From Azospira restricta (lineage in GTDB: Bacteria; Pseudomonadota; Gammaproteobacteria; Burkholderiales; Rhodocyclaceae), in assembly GCF_016858125.1 (NCBI RefSeq), contig NZ_CP064781.1, forward strand, positions 2,303,501 through 2,367,500: 64,000 nucleotides of DNA. The letters are read 5' to 3'. A program made the translations under genes and the position numbers. This document shows, piece by piece, positions 20,449 to 29,549 of this stretch. The notes under the pieces are model-generated. The model was not told where the DNA came from. It saw only the letters and a program-made list of their open reading frames with translations, and did not search any database. How positions within the stretch are numbered: position 1 is the stretch's first letter; each line of letters starts with the position of its first letter.

Positions 20449-21474
20449 TCAGCGCGCGCCGCCGAACAGGCGCTTGAGGAAGCCGCCGATCAGGCCGGGA
20501 CGCTCCTCGGCCGGCGCCGCCTGGGCGGTGCTGCCCTGCGCGGCGACGTTGAGGTCCTGCACCAGCGTCTGGCATTCCGCTTCCGGCAGCGCCTCGACCT
20601 GGTGGCGGCCGTTCAGGTCCGGCGACTCGGAGAGCTGGTGGCTCTTCGCCAGCGCCGAGCGCAGGATCATCCGCATGTAGCCCGACTTCACCGGCTTCGG
20701 CACGAAGCGGTAGATCTGGCCCTGGTTGATCAGCTTGGAGACGAGGTCGGTGCCGGTTTCCTCGGCGAGCACGACGGTGACGATCTGCGGGTGGCGCTGC
20801 TTCATCAGGCAGATCAGCCGGGTCAGGTCGACCGAGCCGAGCCGCGTTTCCGAGACGATGACGCCGACCGGCTGGTTCTGCAGCGCGTGCACGGCGTCGA
20901 CGACGTTGGTGACGTGCACGACGGTGGCGATGTCGCCGGCGCTCAGCTCGACCGCGGCGTGCATCTCCGGATCGTCGTCGATGACCAGGATCTTCGCCTC
21001 GTCGCGCGCCGGCAGCGGCAGCTCCTCGACCGCCGGCTCGGGCGTCGGCGCCGGCTGCGTGCGGGCGATCTCGGCGGCCTGCGCGACGACCTTGGGCAGA
21101 TCGTTGATGTTCCACGGCTTGTTGATGTAGCGGAAGATCTCCGACTCGTTCACCGAACGCAGCACCGCCTGCATGTCGGAATAGCCGGTGAGCAGGATGC
21201 GCATCGAGCGCGGGGCGATCGCGCGCACCTCGCGCAGGAAGTCGACGCCGCTCATCTCGGGCATGCGCTGGTCGCTGATGACGACGTCGAAGTTGTCCTT
21301 GCGCACGATTTCCAGCGCTTCGTGGCCGCTGGTCGAGGTGACCACCTCGAATTCCTTCTGCAGCAGCCAGGAGAGGGCGCGCAGGATGTTCGGTTCGTCG
21401 TCGACGCAGAGGACGCGTCCCTTGGCGGTCGATACGCTCATCGGCATGGACATCGAGATCGCGGCATTGGTCAT
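20449..21474 (-). CDS. Response regulator with one active and one pseudo-receiver domain
   Basis: A 341-residue cytoplasmic protein with two tandem receiver domains and no DNA-binding domain. The first (about 18-138) has D25, D26, phospho-acceptor D68 (VISDQRMPE), T96 and K119. The second (about 160-280) keeps the acidic pair and K260, but the acceptor position is glutamate (VIVSETRLG, E209), which mimics or replaces phosphorylation. ATG at 21474 is preceded by AGGGAG; a start seven codons earlier has none. It lies 45 bases downstream of the histidine kinase gene, so the two form a pair. Output must be through protein contacts. Confidence 0.85.
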   Translation of the reverse strand: MTNAAISMSMPMSVSTAKGRVLCVDDEPNILRALSWLLQKEFEVVTSTSGHEALEIVRKDNFDVVISDQRMPEMSGVDFLREVRAIAPRSMRILLTGYSDMQAVLRSVNESEIFRYINKPWNINDLPKVVAQAAEIARTQPAPTPEPAVEELPLPARDEAKILVIDDDPEMHAAVELSAGDIATVVHVTNVVDAVHALQNQPVGVIVSETRLGSVDLTRLICLMKQRHPQIVTVVLAEETGTDLVSKLINQGQIYRFVPKPVKSGYMRMILRSALAKSHQLSESPDLNGRHQVEALPEAECQTLVQDLNVAAQGSTAQAAPAEERPGLIGGFLKRLFGGAR

Positions 21475-21519
21475 GGCAGGCTCCCTGGGTCTCAATCTAG
21501 CGTGTTGTCAGCGGCGGCC

Positions 21520-23325
21520 TCAGGCGCGGCCGCTCTCCGGAACGGAATAGGGCAGGGCGACAGTGAAGGTGGTGCCCTTGCCGACCTCGGTTTCGACCGT
21601 CAGCTCGCCGCCGTGCGCGCGCACGATGTCGCGCGCGATCGGCAGGCCGAGGCCGGTGCCGATGCCCTTCGGCTTGGTCGTGTAATAGGTGTCGAAGATG
21701 TTCGGCAGCACCTCGGCCGGGATGCCGGCGCCGTTGTCGATGACGTCGACGAAGACGTGGTTGCCGTTGGCGCGCGTGCGCACGCGCACCTCGCCGTCGC
21801 CCTCGATCGCCTGCGAGGCGTTGGTGATCAGGTTGAGGAAGACCTGGTTCAGCTGCGACGGGTTGCATTCGATCGCCGGCAGCGCCTTGTCGAATTCCTC
21901 GTTGATCGCGACGCGCACCGGGATCGAGCTGCGCGCGATATAGACGACGGTATGCAGCGTCGCGTTGATGTCGACGTCGGACAGCTTGGCGCGGTCGAGG
22001 CGGGTGAAGTCCTTCAGGTTGTCGACCAGTTCGCGCATCTGGTCGACGCCCTGGATCACGTCGCCGAGCATCTCGGCGACCTGTTTCGCGGCCTGGCCGT
22101 CGACGCGGATCTGCTCGATCGCCGGGCGCGAGTGGTTGATGACCAGGTCGAGCGGCACCGACTCGGCGTCGGGATTCGCGCGCACCAGGTTGGCCAGCCG
22201 GCCGGCGACCGACAGCGGGGTTTCGAATTCCTGCAGCGCGCCGATCGCCAGCGAAACGTTGCTGTGCGAGAAGGCGAGCGGCGTATTCAGCTGGTGGGCG
22301 ACGCCGGCGACCATCTGGCCGAGCGAGGCCATTTTCTCGGCCTGTGCCATCTGCTGCATCGACTCCTCGCGCTCCTTCTCCTGCGTGCGGATGATACCGT
22401 CGGCGCGGCGCACGATCGCGAACAGCGCGGCGAAGAGGATGCCGAGCAGCAGCATCACCGCCGCCAGCGTCTTCGTGGACGAGCTTTCCGCCTCGGCCTG
22501 CGCCTCGTCGGCGGCCTGCGTCACGCGTGCCTGGTTGTCGGTGGCGGTTTTCTTCAGCTGTGCCGAGGTGTCCTTGATCTGCGCGAGGAACGGGGTCACG
22601 TCCGAATACACCTCGAAGACGCCGACGATCCTGTCGCCGCCGGGCTGCAGCACCGGCAGATAGCTGGAGATCAGGTCGCGGTTCTCGACCACGCCCTCGA
22701 AGGCGGAGAACTTGTCGCGGTGGGTCAGCTCGCTCGCCGGCTTGCCGTCGCGCGCCTGCCGCCAGCCGGCGTTGGACAGCTTGTCCTCGCCGACCTGCTT
22801 GTGCTCGGACGAATAGATGGTGACGCCGCGCAGGTCGAAGACCTTGATCTTGAACACCGAACTCTTCTTCATCGAATCGACGACCTTGGCGTCGAGTTCC
22901 CTGAAGCCGGGGAGCGCCATGATCTTCTTGCCGACTTCGGCGAAGCAGGCCTTCTTCTCGGCCGGCGCGACCGTCTTGCCGGTCTTCTCGTCCTTGACGT
23001 CGGCGATCGCGTGGCAGGGCTCGACGCTGATCGCCTGCGCCTTCTCGACGAAGGGCGCGAAGTCGCGCTCCCAGAGCGCGTTGGCGAACAGGCGGGTGAG
23101 GTTGACGTTGCCCGATTCGTGGATCGTCAGCAGGTCGCGGCGGGCCGCTTCCTCCTGGCGCCTGGCGAAGCCGTCCTGCACTTCCTTGAAGAAGTCGGCC
23201 TGTTTCGCCTGCGTCGCGCGGAAGAAGTCGCCCTGCTGGAACTCGAAGTAGGTCAGCGCCGCGGCGACGAGCAGGAACATGCCCAGGCTGGCGGCGGTGA
23301 AGTAGCGTACCAGGTGAAATTGCAT
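21520..23325 (-). CDS. Membrane histidine kinase
   Basis: A 601-residue sensor kinase. Membrane segments at about 8-26 and 285-305 enclose a large periplasmic sensor region (about 27-284) with a C-terminal dCache/PAS-like character (VFDLRGVTIYSSEHKQVG). The dimerisation helix contains the phosphorylation site VAGVAHQLNTPL. The HATPase domain has N box NLITNASQAI, G1 DNGAGIP and G2 GTGLGLPIA. Its partner is the double-receiver protein just downstream. A sigma-54-like promoter (23500-23515) and a TTCCCG-N4-CGGGAA dyad (23372-23391) lie upstream. Ligand unknown. Confidence 0.9.
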   Translation of the reverse strand: MQFHLVRYFTAASLGMFLLVAAALTYFEFQQGDFFRATQAKQADFFKEVQDGFARRQEEAARRDLLTIHESGNVNLTRLFANALWERDFAPFVEKAQAISVEPCHAIADVKDEKTGKTVAPAEKKACFAEVGKKIMALPGFRELDAKVVDSMKKSSVFKIKVFDLRGVTIYSSEHKQVGEDKLSNAGWRQARDGKPASELTHRDKFSAFEGVVENRDLISSYLPVLQPGGDRIVGVFEVYSDVTPFLAQIKDTSAQLKKTATDNQARVTQAADEAQAEAESSSTKTLAAVMLLLGILFAALFAIVRRADGIIRTQEKEREESMQQMAQAEKMASLGQMVAGVAHQLNTPLAFSHSNVSLAIGALQEFETPLSVAGRLANLVRANPDAESVPLDLVINHSRPAIEQIRVDGQAAKQVAEMLGDVIQGVDQMRELVDNLKDFTRLDRAKLSDVDINATLHTVVYIARSSIPVRVAINEEFDKALPAIECNPSQLNQVFLNLITNASQAIEGDGEVRVRTRANGNHVFVDVIDNGAGIPAEVLPNIFDTYYTTKPKGIGTGLGLPIARDIVRAHGGELTVETEVGKGTTFTVALPYSVPESGRA

Positions 23326-23371
23326 CCCTCGCTCCCATGCGGTTGGCCGCGGTCGGCGGCGCTTGCTGTCG

Positions 23372-23391
23372 CCCTTCCCGGTTTCGGGAAG
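23372..23391. promoter_or_regulatory. Dyad CCTTCCCG-GTTT-CGGGAAGG
   Basis: A perfect 8+8 dyad in the gap between the divergent kinase and CHASE genes. It is immediately followed by a further half-site (CTTTCCCGG). One of six exact TTCCCG-N4-CGGGAA copies in the window. It lies about 47 bases upstream of the kinase start, in the predicted leader of the sigma-54 transcript. Confidence 0.7.
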
Positions 23392-23499
23392 GCTTTCCCG
23401 GTTTTGGGGTGTTTGTTCGGCGGCGGGTCCGCTGCGCCGCGCCTGCGGCAGCGTCGAATCGGCCCTCCGTCCTTTCTCGGACTTACGCCAAAAGTCCTA

Positions 23500-23515
23500 T
23501 GCACAGGTCGTGCCA
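23500..23515 (-). promoter_or_regulatory. Candidate sigma-54 promoter for the kinase/regulator operon
   Basis: Read on the minus strand: TGGCACG-ACCT-GTGCA. The -24 half is perfect and the -12 half has one mismatch (GTGCA for TTGCA), with GG-N10-GC spacing. Transcription would begin near 23489, giving a leader of about 165 bases to the kinase ATG. Confidence 0.6.
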
Positions 23516-23572
23516 GAGCGCTGTCGGCCCGTGCTCGGCGACGGTGTTCTCCGGCCGCGGGATCGGGTACAT

Positions 23573-23588
23573 TCCCCGGCATCGGGGA
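23573..23588. promoter_or_regulatory. Variant dyad TCCCCG-GCAT-CGGGGA
   Basis: A perfect 6+6 dyad with the same four-base spacer as the TTCCCG family but an extra C in place of T. It is about 90 bases upstream of the predicted sigma-54 start for the kinase operon and 28 bases upstream of the CHASE gene. Confidence 0.4.
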
Positions 23589-23615
23589 CCATAAAAACGG
23601 ACAGGGACGGAGCAC

Positions 23616-24485
23616 GTGAAACAATCCGGCATGGAGGCGGGGAGCGGGCGCCGGCTGTCGCGGGCCCTCGGCGTGACCTTCACGGTTTCGCTGCTGCTGT
23701 TCCTCGTGTTCGGCACCGCGATCCTGCGCGGCGCCGCCGACAGCCGCCGCGCCCATGCGCTGCATGTCGCCGGCGATTACGCGCAACGCCTGTCGCACCG
23801 CCTGCAGGAGACGATGGCGCCAGCCTACATGCTCGCTTCGCTGGTGCAGCGCAACAAGGGCTTCGTCCCCGATTTCGAGCAGACCGCCGCCGGCATCGTC
23901 GCGCTGTTCCCGATGGTCTCGTCGATCCAGCTGGCGCCGAACGGCGTCGTCAGGGACGTCTTCCCGCTTTCGGGAAACGAGTCGGTGCCCGGCACCGACC
24001 TGTTGAAGCATCCGGCGCGCCGCCACGAGGCGCAGCAGACGATCGCCCGCCGCCAGTTGACGCTGGGCGGTCCCTATCCGCTGAGCCAGGGCGGTGTCGG
24101 CGTGATCGGCCGCTTCCCGGTGTTCCTGCAGGACGAGAACGGCTGGGGGTATTTCTGGGGCTTCACCATCGTCGTCGTCCGTCTGCCGCAGCTGCTCGAG
24201 GCCGGCGGCATCCCCGAACTGGCGAGCCAGGGCTACCGCTTCGAACTGTGCCGCATCCTCGCCGACGACGGCTGCGAGGTGTTTTCCCGTCGCGGCGAGG
24301 GGCCGCCGGAGGAGGCGGTGGCGGTCCGCATCGAGGTTCCGAACGGCAGCTGGCAGCTGCGGCTGGCGCCGGAGGAGGGCTGGAACCCGCCGCTGCGGGA
24401 AGGGCTGCTGGTCGTCGCCAGCCTGGTGCTGGCGCTGGCGGTCACCTATGCGCAGTACCTGCTGATCCGGCGCTTCGGCCGCTGA
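23616..24485 (+). CDS. CHASE-domain membrane sensor without output domain
   Basis: A 289-residue protein consisting of a membrane segment (about 18-40), a periplasmic CHASE-type domain (about 45-255) and a second membrane segment (about 262-282), ending in RRFGR with no cytoplasmic domain. Shared features with the CHASE part of the 19396 gene include SIQLAPNGVVRDVFPLSGNE and GGVGVIGRFPVF. The start is GTG at 23616, with GGAG five bases before it. It converges with the large GGDEF-EAL gene (stop-to-stop gap 13 bases). It may act as a partner subunit for one of the neighbouring sensors or be a truncated relic. An exact dyad copy lies inside it at 23961-23976. Confidence 0.75.
   Translation: MKQSGMEAGSGRRLSRALGVTFTVSLLLFLVFGTAILRGAADSRRAHALHVAGDYAQRLSHRLQETMAPAYMLASLVQRNKGFVPDFEQTAAGIVALFPMVSSIQLAPNGVVRDVFPLSGNESVPGTDLLKHPARRHEAQQTIARRQLTLGGPYPLSQGGVGVIGRFPVFLQDENGWGYFWGFTIVVVRLPQLLEAGGIPELASQGYRFELCRILADDGCEVFSRRGEGPPEEAVAVRIEVPNGSWQLRLAPEEGWNPPLREGLLVVASLVLALAVTYAQYLLIRRFGR
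23961..23976. promoter_or_regulatory. Dyad TTCCCG-CTTT-CGGGAA inside the CHASE gene
   Basis: An exact copy of the dyad within coding sequence (encoding VFPLSGNE). It may be a coincidence of codon use or a real intragenic site; the paralogous CHASE gene at 19 kb encodes the matching peptide without this dyad. Confidence 0.35.
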
Positions 24486-24498
24486 GCCGGCGCCGCCG

Positions 24499-27400
24499 TC
24501 AGCCCTTGCCGCCGCTGCGCAGCGCGCCGGCCACCTTGCCCGGCTGCGGCGGCGGTGCCAGTTGCAGTGCCGGCTGCGGGGCGGCGACCGGGTAGGCCGG
24601 GCCGCCGGTGATCAGGTCCATGAACTGTTCCGCCGGCAACGGCTGCGCGAAGTAATAGCCCTGCAGGATGTCGGCGCCGTTGTCGCGCAGGAAATTGACC
24701 TGCGCCGGATGTTCGACGCCCTCGGCGATGATCTCGAGGTGCAGCGAGTGGCCGAGCGCAATGATCGCGCGGATGATCGACACGGCTTCCGGGTCGGTCG
24801 GCGCGTCGATGACGAAGGAGCGGTCGATCTTCAGCGTGTCGAGCGGCAGCTGCTTCAGGTAGCTGAGGCTGGAATAGCCGGTGCCGAAGTCGTCGATCGA
24901 CAGGCTGACGCCGAGCGCCTTCAGCTGCTGCATCGTGCGCACGCCGCGCTGCGCGTCGCGCATCACCGCGCTCTCGGTCAGTTCGATTTCCAGGTGGCGG
25001 GGGTCGAAGCGCTGCTCGCGCAGGATCGCGCCGACCTTGTCCACCAGCGCGTCGTCGGCGAGCTGCACCGCCGACAGGTTCACCGCGACGAACAGCTCGC
25101 GGCCGCTGGCGTCGCGCCAGCGCTGGTTCTCCTGGCAGGCGATGCGCATCACCCACTCGCCGATGCCGACGATCAGCCCGGTCTCCTCGAGCAGCGGGAC
25201 GAAGGTCGCCGGCGAGACGAAGGCGTCGACCTCGTCGTGGCGCCAGCGCAGCAGCGCCTCGGCGCCGATGATCTGGCCGCTGCGCGCGGCGATCAGCGGC
25301 TGGAAGTAGACCGACAGCTCGCCGCGGTCGAGCGCGTGGTGCAGGCGGCTCTCCAGCCGCATGCGCTCGGCCGAGCGGCTGTTCATCTCCGGCTGGAAGA
25401 AGCGGTAGGCGTTGCCGCCGTTCTCGGCGGCGGCATAGCGGGCGGTGTCGGCGTGCGCGGCGAGCGCCTCGACGCTGTCGGCGTCGTCGGGGAAGACGCT
25501 GATGCCGATGCTCACCGAGAGGTGGATCTCGTGCTCCTCGATGCGCAGCTGCTGGCGCAGCGCGTGCTGGATGGTCGAGGCGCAGGTGGCGGCGGCGGCC
25601 GGCGAGTCCATGCCGGAGAGGATCACCGCGAACTCGTCGCCGCCCAGCCGCGAGACGTCGCTGCCCTTGGGCAGGCAGGCGAGCAGGCGGTTGGAGACTT
25701 CCAGCAGCAGCGTGTCGCCGGCGTCGTGGCCGACGCTGTCGTTGATCAGCTTGAAGCGGTCGATGTCGAGGAACATCACCGCCAGCTTGCGCTTGCCGGC
25801 GCGCGCCTGCGCCATGAACTGCTCGAGCCGGTTGGTGAACAGCACGCGGTTGGGCAGCGAGGTCAGCGCGTCGTAGTGGGCGAGGAAGTTCACCCGCGCC
25901 TCGATTTCCTTGCGTGCGGTGAGGTCGGAGAAGACGGCGACGTAGTTGGTGAGCTCGCCCGCGCTGTCGCGGACGATGCTGATGTTCAGCCACTCCGGGT
26001 AGATCTCGCCGTTCTTGCGCCGGTTCTCGATCTCGCCGCGCCATTCGCCGCGCTCGTGCAGCGATTTCCACATCTGCTTGTAGAACGCCGGGTCCTGGCG
26101 GCCGGAGCTGAGCAGTGCCGGCGTCTGCCCGATCACCTCGTCGGCGGCGTAGCCGGTGACTTGGGTGAAGGCGCGGTTGACCATCAGGATGCGGTTCGCC
26201 GGGTCGGTGACGATGAGGCCCTCGGCGCTGTTCTCGAAGACGCAGGCGGCGAGCTGCAGCTTGCCTTCGGCGGTCTTGCGCCGGGCCTCTTCGGCGAAGG
26301 CGTCGAGCGCGAAGGAGACGTTGTCGGCGAGCTTCTGCAGCATCTCGTGCTCCTCGTCGCCGAGCGCGCCGCGGTCGGTGCCGAGGATGCCGATGCCGCC
26401 GAGGTGCCCGTCGCGCGACTGCAGCGGCATGTGTACGAAGGACTGCAGGCCCTGCTTGGCGAGGTCGCCGGCGAGGGCGGCGTCGCAGCAGGCGACGGTG
26501 TCGCACGCGAGCGGACGGGTCGACGGGCAGGTTTCGCTGGCGAGCAGCGCGTCGGTCATCCGCTGCGCGAAGCCGACGTCGAAGCCGAAGCCGCTGTCGG
26601 CGACGATGCGCACGCCGGCGTCGCCGGCGAGGTAGATCCAGGCCACCGGGAAGCCGCCGTCGCTGCGGATCAGGCGGGCGACCTCGGCCAGCAGCGCGTC
26701 GCGCTCGTGGATGCGGACGATCGCCTGGTTGGTCTGGCTGAGCACGGTGAGCATGCGGTTGAGCTGGCCGATGCGCTGCTCGGCCTGCTTGCGCTCGCTG
26801 ATGTCGAGGAACATGCCGACGATGCCGCCGGCCTCGCCGCTGGTGGCGTGGAAGACCGCCTTGTGGAACATCACGTCGCGCTCGACGCCGTCGGCGTCGC
26901 GCACCCGCGATTCGTAGATCTGGCTGCCGCCGGCGGCGAGCAGCTCGCAGTCGGCGCGGTGGTAGATGTAGGCAAGCGAGCCCGGCGAGACGTCGAACAC
27001 CGTCTTGCCGATGATCTCGCTGCGCGGCTTGCCGAGGTAGCGCTCGAAGGCGGTGTTGGCGCCGATGTAGCGGCCCTTGTCGTCCTTGAAGAAGAGCGGC
27101 GCCGGGATCGCGTCGAGCAGCTGCTCGAGGAAGTTGAGGTGTTCGCGCAGGCGCAGGTCGAGGCGCTCGCGCTCGGTGACGTCCTCGCCGAACTCGAGGA
27201 TGTACTCCGGCTTGCCGTCGCGGTCGGGCAGCACCACCTTGCGGAAGCGCAGCCAGCGCTCGGGCTTTTCCGCCGATTCGATGCGCTCGGGCGACAGCTC
27301 GATCACCTGCCGGTCGATCATCGCCTGGTAGTCGCCGCGCGTCATGCGGTCGGCGAGCTCGGGGTCGTACAGCTCGTCGGCGGAGCGGCCGACCACCGCC

Positions 27401-28470
27401 TCGCGGGGGCGGCCGAGGATCTCCTCGGCGGAGCGGTTGACCATCGCCACGCGCAGGTCGCCGGCGCGCTTCAGCACCAGCATGCCGGGGAAGTGTTCGA
27501 AGATCGAGTCGAGGATGCGGTGCGATCGTTCGAGCAGGCGTTCGGCCTGGATCCGGCTGCCGGCCTCGCGCTGCAGCGCCAGCTTCTCGTTGTCGAGCTG
27601 GCGGGTGCGGCGGGCGACCTCGCGCTCGAGTTCCGCCGGACGCCGCAGCAGGCGCAGCGAGAGCAGGTAGAAGAGCACGCTGCCGAGCGCGTAGAAGCCC
27701 CAGGTGATCGGTGCCAGCCCACCGAGGACCGGCGGGATGCGCTGCACGTCGAGGCGCAGGTGGCCGCTGCCGACGAACGGGATGCTGCGGGTGACGCCGG
27801 CGGCGGCGGGGTCGAAGCGCTGTTCAAAGACCACCGCCTTCGCCTCGTTGCCCTCCTGGCCGTGCTGCAGGCGGACGCCGTAGCCCTCGGCCTGCAGGTC
27901 TTCGAGATGGGAAACGGTTGCCAGGTTCGAGAAGGGAACGACGGCGGCGGCGTAGCCCCAGAAGCGCGGCCGCGGGCCGCCATCCTGCACCGCCAGCGCC
28001 TGGCTGACGACCAGCTGGCCGGAGCGTACGGCGAGCACCGGTGCGCCCATCAGGCCGATGCCGGCGTTCGCCTCGAGCAGCGGCACGATGGTGCGGTCGT
28101 TGAGCGCCAGCGTGTGGTCGCGGGTGATGATGAACGGCGGATGGCCGTCGCGCGAGATTTCGAGCCGGGTGATCGTGCCGCTGACCTTGATCAGGCTCTG
28201 CCCGACGGCGAGGATCTGCGCCGGCGCGCGCGCCGGCAGCGAATCGGCAAGCAGGCGCGTGGCGGTCGCGGTGCGCTCGAGCGCCGCCTCGATCATGCGT
28301 ACGTGCAGGTTGGCGTGGCGGGTGACCAGCGCCTCGCGCTCGGCGTCGTCGGCGATCTGGCGGTGGACGAGGTAGGCCCCGACCGGCAGCGCGAAGAGCA
28401 GCGTCGTGCCGGCGGCGACCACATGGGCCATGCCGCGCGCGTCGCGAATCAGTTGCTGCCAGCGCTTCAT
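24499..28470 (-). CDS. CHASE-like-PAS-PAS-GAF-PAS-GGDEF-EAL c-di-GMP enzyme
   Basis: A 1323-residue membrane protein. Membrane segments at about 15-35 and 255-280 bracket a periplasmic CHASE-like sensor. Cytoplasmic domains follow: PAS (about 320-430), PAS (435-560), GAF (570-735, Cys-rich around CDTVACC), PAS (755-870), GGDEF with RLGGDEFAVI (GGDEF at 943-947) and EAL with GAEALLRWRH (E1071). Both catalytic motifs are intact. ATG at 28470 follows AGGGAGTGG. A sigma-54-like promoter 52-67 bases upstream (28522-28537) suggests control with the adjacent cytochromes. Confidence 0.88.
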   Translation of the reverse strand: MKRWQQLIRDARGMAHVVAAGTTLLFALPVGAYLVHRQIADDAEREALVTRHANLHVRMIEAALERTATATRLLADSLPARAPAQILAVGQSLIKVSGTITRLEISRDGHPPFIITRDHTLALNDRTIVPLLEANAGIGLMGAPVLAVRSGQLVVSQALAVQDGGPRPRFWGYAAAVVPFSNLATVSHLEDLQAEGYGVRLQHGQEGNEAKAVVFEQRFDPAAAGVTRSIPFVGSGHLRLDVQRIPPVLGGLAPITWGFYALGSVLFYLLSLRLLRRPAELEREVARRTRQLDNEKLALQREAGSRIQAERLLERSHRILDSIFEHFPGMLVLKRAGDLRVAMVNRSAEEILGRPREAVVGRSADELYDPELADRMTRGDYQAMIDRQVIELSPERIESAEKPERWLRFRKVVLPDRDGKPEYILEFGEDVTERERLDLRLREHLNFLEQLLDAIPAPLFFKDDKGRYIGANTAFERYLGKPRSEIIGKTVFDVSPGSLAYIYHRADCELLAAGGSQIYESRVRDADGVERDVMFHKAVFHATSGEAGGIVGMFLDISERKQAEQRIGQLNRMLTVLSQTNQAIVRIHERDALLAEVARLIRSDGGFPVAWIYLAGDAGVRIVADSGFGFDVGFAQRMTDALLASETCPSTRPLACDTVACCDAALAGDLAKQGLQSFVHMPLQSRDGHLGGIGILGTDRGALGDEEHEMLQKLADNVSFALDAFAEEARRKTAEGKLQLAACVFENSAEGLIVTDPANRILMVNRAFTQVTGYAADEVIGQTPALLSSGRQDPAFYKQMWKSLHERGEWRGEIENRRKNGEIYPEWLNISIVRDSAGELTNYVAVFSDLTARKEIEARVNFLAHYDALTSLPNRVLFTNRLEQFMAQARAGKRKLAVMFLDIDRFKLINDSVGHDAGDTLLLEVSNRLLACLPKGSDVSRLGGDEFAVILSGMDSPAAAATCASTIQHALRQQLRIEEHEIHLSVSIGISVFPDDADSVEALAAHADTARYAAAENGGNAYRFFQPEMNSRSAERMRLESRLHHALDRGELSVYFQPLIAARSGQIIGAEALLRWRHDEVDAFVSPATFVPLLEETGLIVGIGEWVMRIACQENQRWRDASGRELFVAVNLSAVQLADDALVDKVGAILREQRFDPRHLEIELTESAVMRDAQRGVRTMQQLKALGVSLSIDDFGTGYSSLSYLKQLPLDTLKIDRSFVIDAPTDPEAVSIIRAIIALGHSLHLEIIAEGVEHPAQVNFLRDNGADILQGYYFAQPLPAEQFMDLITGGPAYPVAAPQPALQLAPPPQPGKVAGALRSGGKG

Positions 28471-28521
28471 CCCGGTTCCACTCCCTGGGGCGCCGCCTGG
28501 GCAGCACCGATGCACCATTCA

Positions 28522-28537
28522 CGCAAGATGGGTGCCA
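28522..28537 (-). promoter_or_regulatory. Candidate sigma-54 promoter for the large c-di-GMP gene
   Basis: Minus strand TGGCACC-CATC-TTGCG: GG-N10-GC spacing, with one mismatch in each half. The predicted start near 28511 gives a leader of about 41 bases. It lies between this gene and the triheme cytochrome gene upstream. Confidence 0.55.
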
Positions 28538-28553
28538 GGGGTTCCGGGCGGGA

Positions 28554-29549
28554 TCAGCGCGGCGGCTTCGGCTTGCCGATGGGGTGGAAGACCTTGTCGA
28601 TGTAGGCGACGATGGCCTGGATGTCGCGCTCCTTCAGCACCGATTTCCAGGCCGGCATCGAGGTGTTGGCGAGCCCTTCGCGGATCGCGTGGACGATGCC
28701 CGCGCGCGTCGCGCTGCCCATGAAGGTCGGGTCCTGCAGGTTGCGCGGGTGCGGTTCCATGAACTGGCCGATCCAGTTCATGCCGGTGCCGTCGGCGCCG
28801 TGGCAGAACGCGCAGTTCTGCTGGAACAGCTTTTCGCCGCGCCGCTGCTGCGCGCTCAGGCCGTTCACCTTGGGCGGGATGTCGTGCAGCGCGTAGGGGC
28901 TGGCGCTGGTGATCGCATCGACCGCGGTCGGCGGCTTGGCCATCGACTCGGCCAGCGAGAAGTTGTTGCGCGGGAAGGAGAGCGGGCGGGCGTCCCATTC
29001 GACGCCGTCGTCGCCGGGCGCGCCGCGGTCGTGGCAGCTGACGCAGGCGCCGAGGTAGAGGCGCTTGCCGGCGGCCTCGTCCGGGCTGAGGTTTTCCCAG
29101 GGGCGGGAAAGGGGAATCTCTCCGGTGGCAAACGGGAACGCCGCGCGGTAGCGCTCGTGGCCGGGCCAGCCGTTCTCGACGGTGTGGTAGCGGGTGTTCG
29201 GCGCCTTGCGCCTGACGAACTCGTCGACGACGAAGTCGGCGACGGCGGCCATCTCCTTCTCGCCGATGACGCCGGCAAAGGATTTCATCGCCGTTCCCGG
29301 GCGGCCGTGGCGCAGCGTCTCCAGCACCAGTTCGCGCGTCACCCGCGCCGGGTCGGCCTGCGTGAAGTCGCTCGGCTTCGGGTTCAGGTAGGTGGCGGCG
29401 AGCGTCTTCGCATTGCCGGAGTAGCCGTGGCAGAAGTAGCAGCGGAAGTTATAGACGGCGCGGCCGTCCGCTGCCGCTTCCGCCGCGGCCGCTGCCGGGG
29501 CGGCGACGGCGAGCGCCAGCGCGGCGCCCGCCAGGATGCGTGCGATCAA
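28554..29549 (-). CDS. Triheme class I-type cytochrome c (second of pair)
   Basis: A 331-residue exported protein with three c-type heme sites, CYFCHG (about residue 37), CVSCHD (about 170) and CAFCHG (about 250), each in a cytochrome c class I-like fold. Later methionines (for example TAMKSF and TSMPAW) could be axial ligands. The probable start is TTG at 29549, which overlaps the stop of the preceding cytochrome gene (TTGA) and has AAGGAGG just before it; an Ala-rich signal peptide follows. No ATG is available in a sensible position. It probably carries electrons in the periplasm. Confidence 0.8.
   Translation of the reverse strand: MIARILAGAALALAVAAPAAAAAEAAADGRAVYNFRCYFCHGYSGNAKTLAATYLNPKPSDFTQADPARVTRELVLETLRHGRPGTAMKSFAGVIGEKEMAAVADFVVDEFVRRKAPNTRYHTVENGWPGHERYRAAFPFATGEIPLSRPWENLSPDEAAGKRLYLGACVSCHDRGAPGDDGVEWDARPLSFPRNNFSLAESMAKPPTAVDAITSASPYALHDIPPKVNGLSAQQRRGEKLFQQNCAFCHGADGTGMNWIGQFMEPHPRNLQDPTFMGSATRAGIVHAIREGLANTSMPAWKSVLKERDIQAIVAYIDKVFHPIGKPKPPR

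Noticed and set aside
29093-29112. Dyad-like TTTTCCCAGGGGCGGGAAA in the triheme cytochrome gene
   Set aside because: It has a mismatch in the core (CCCA instead of CCCG) and lies inside coding sequence, far from a promoter.
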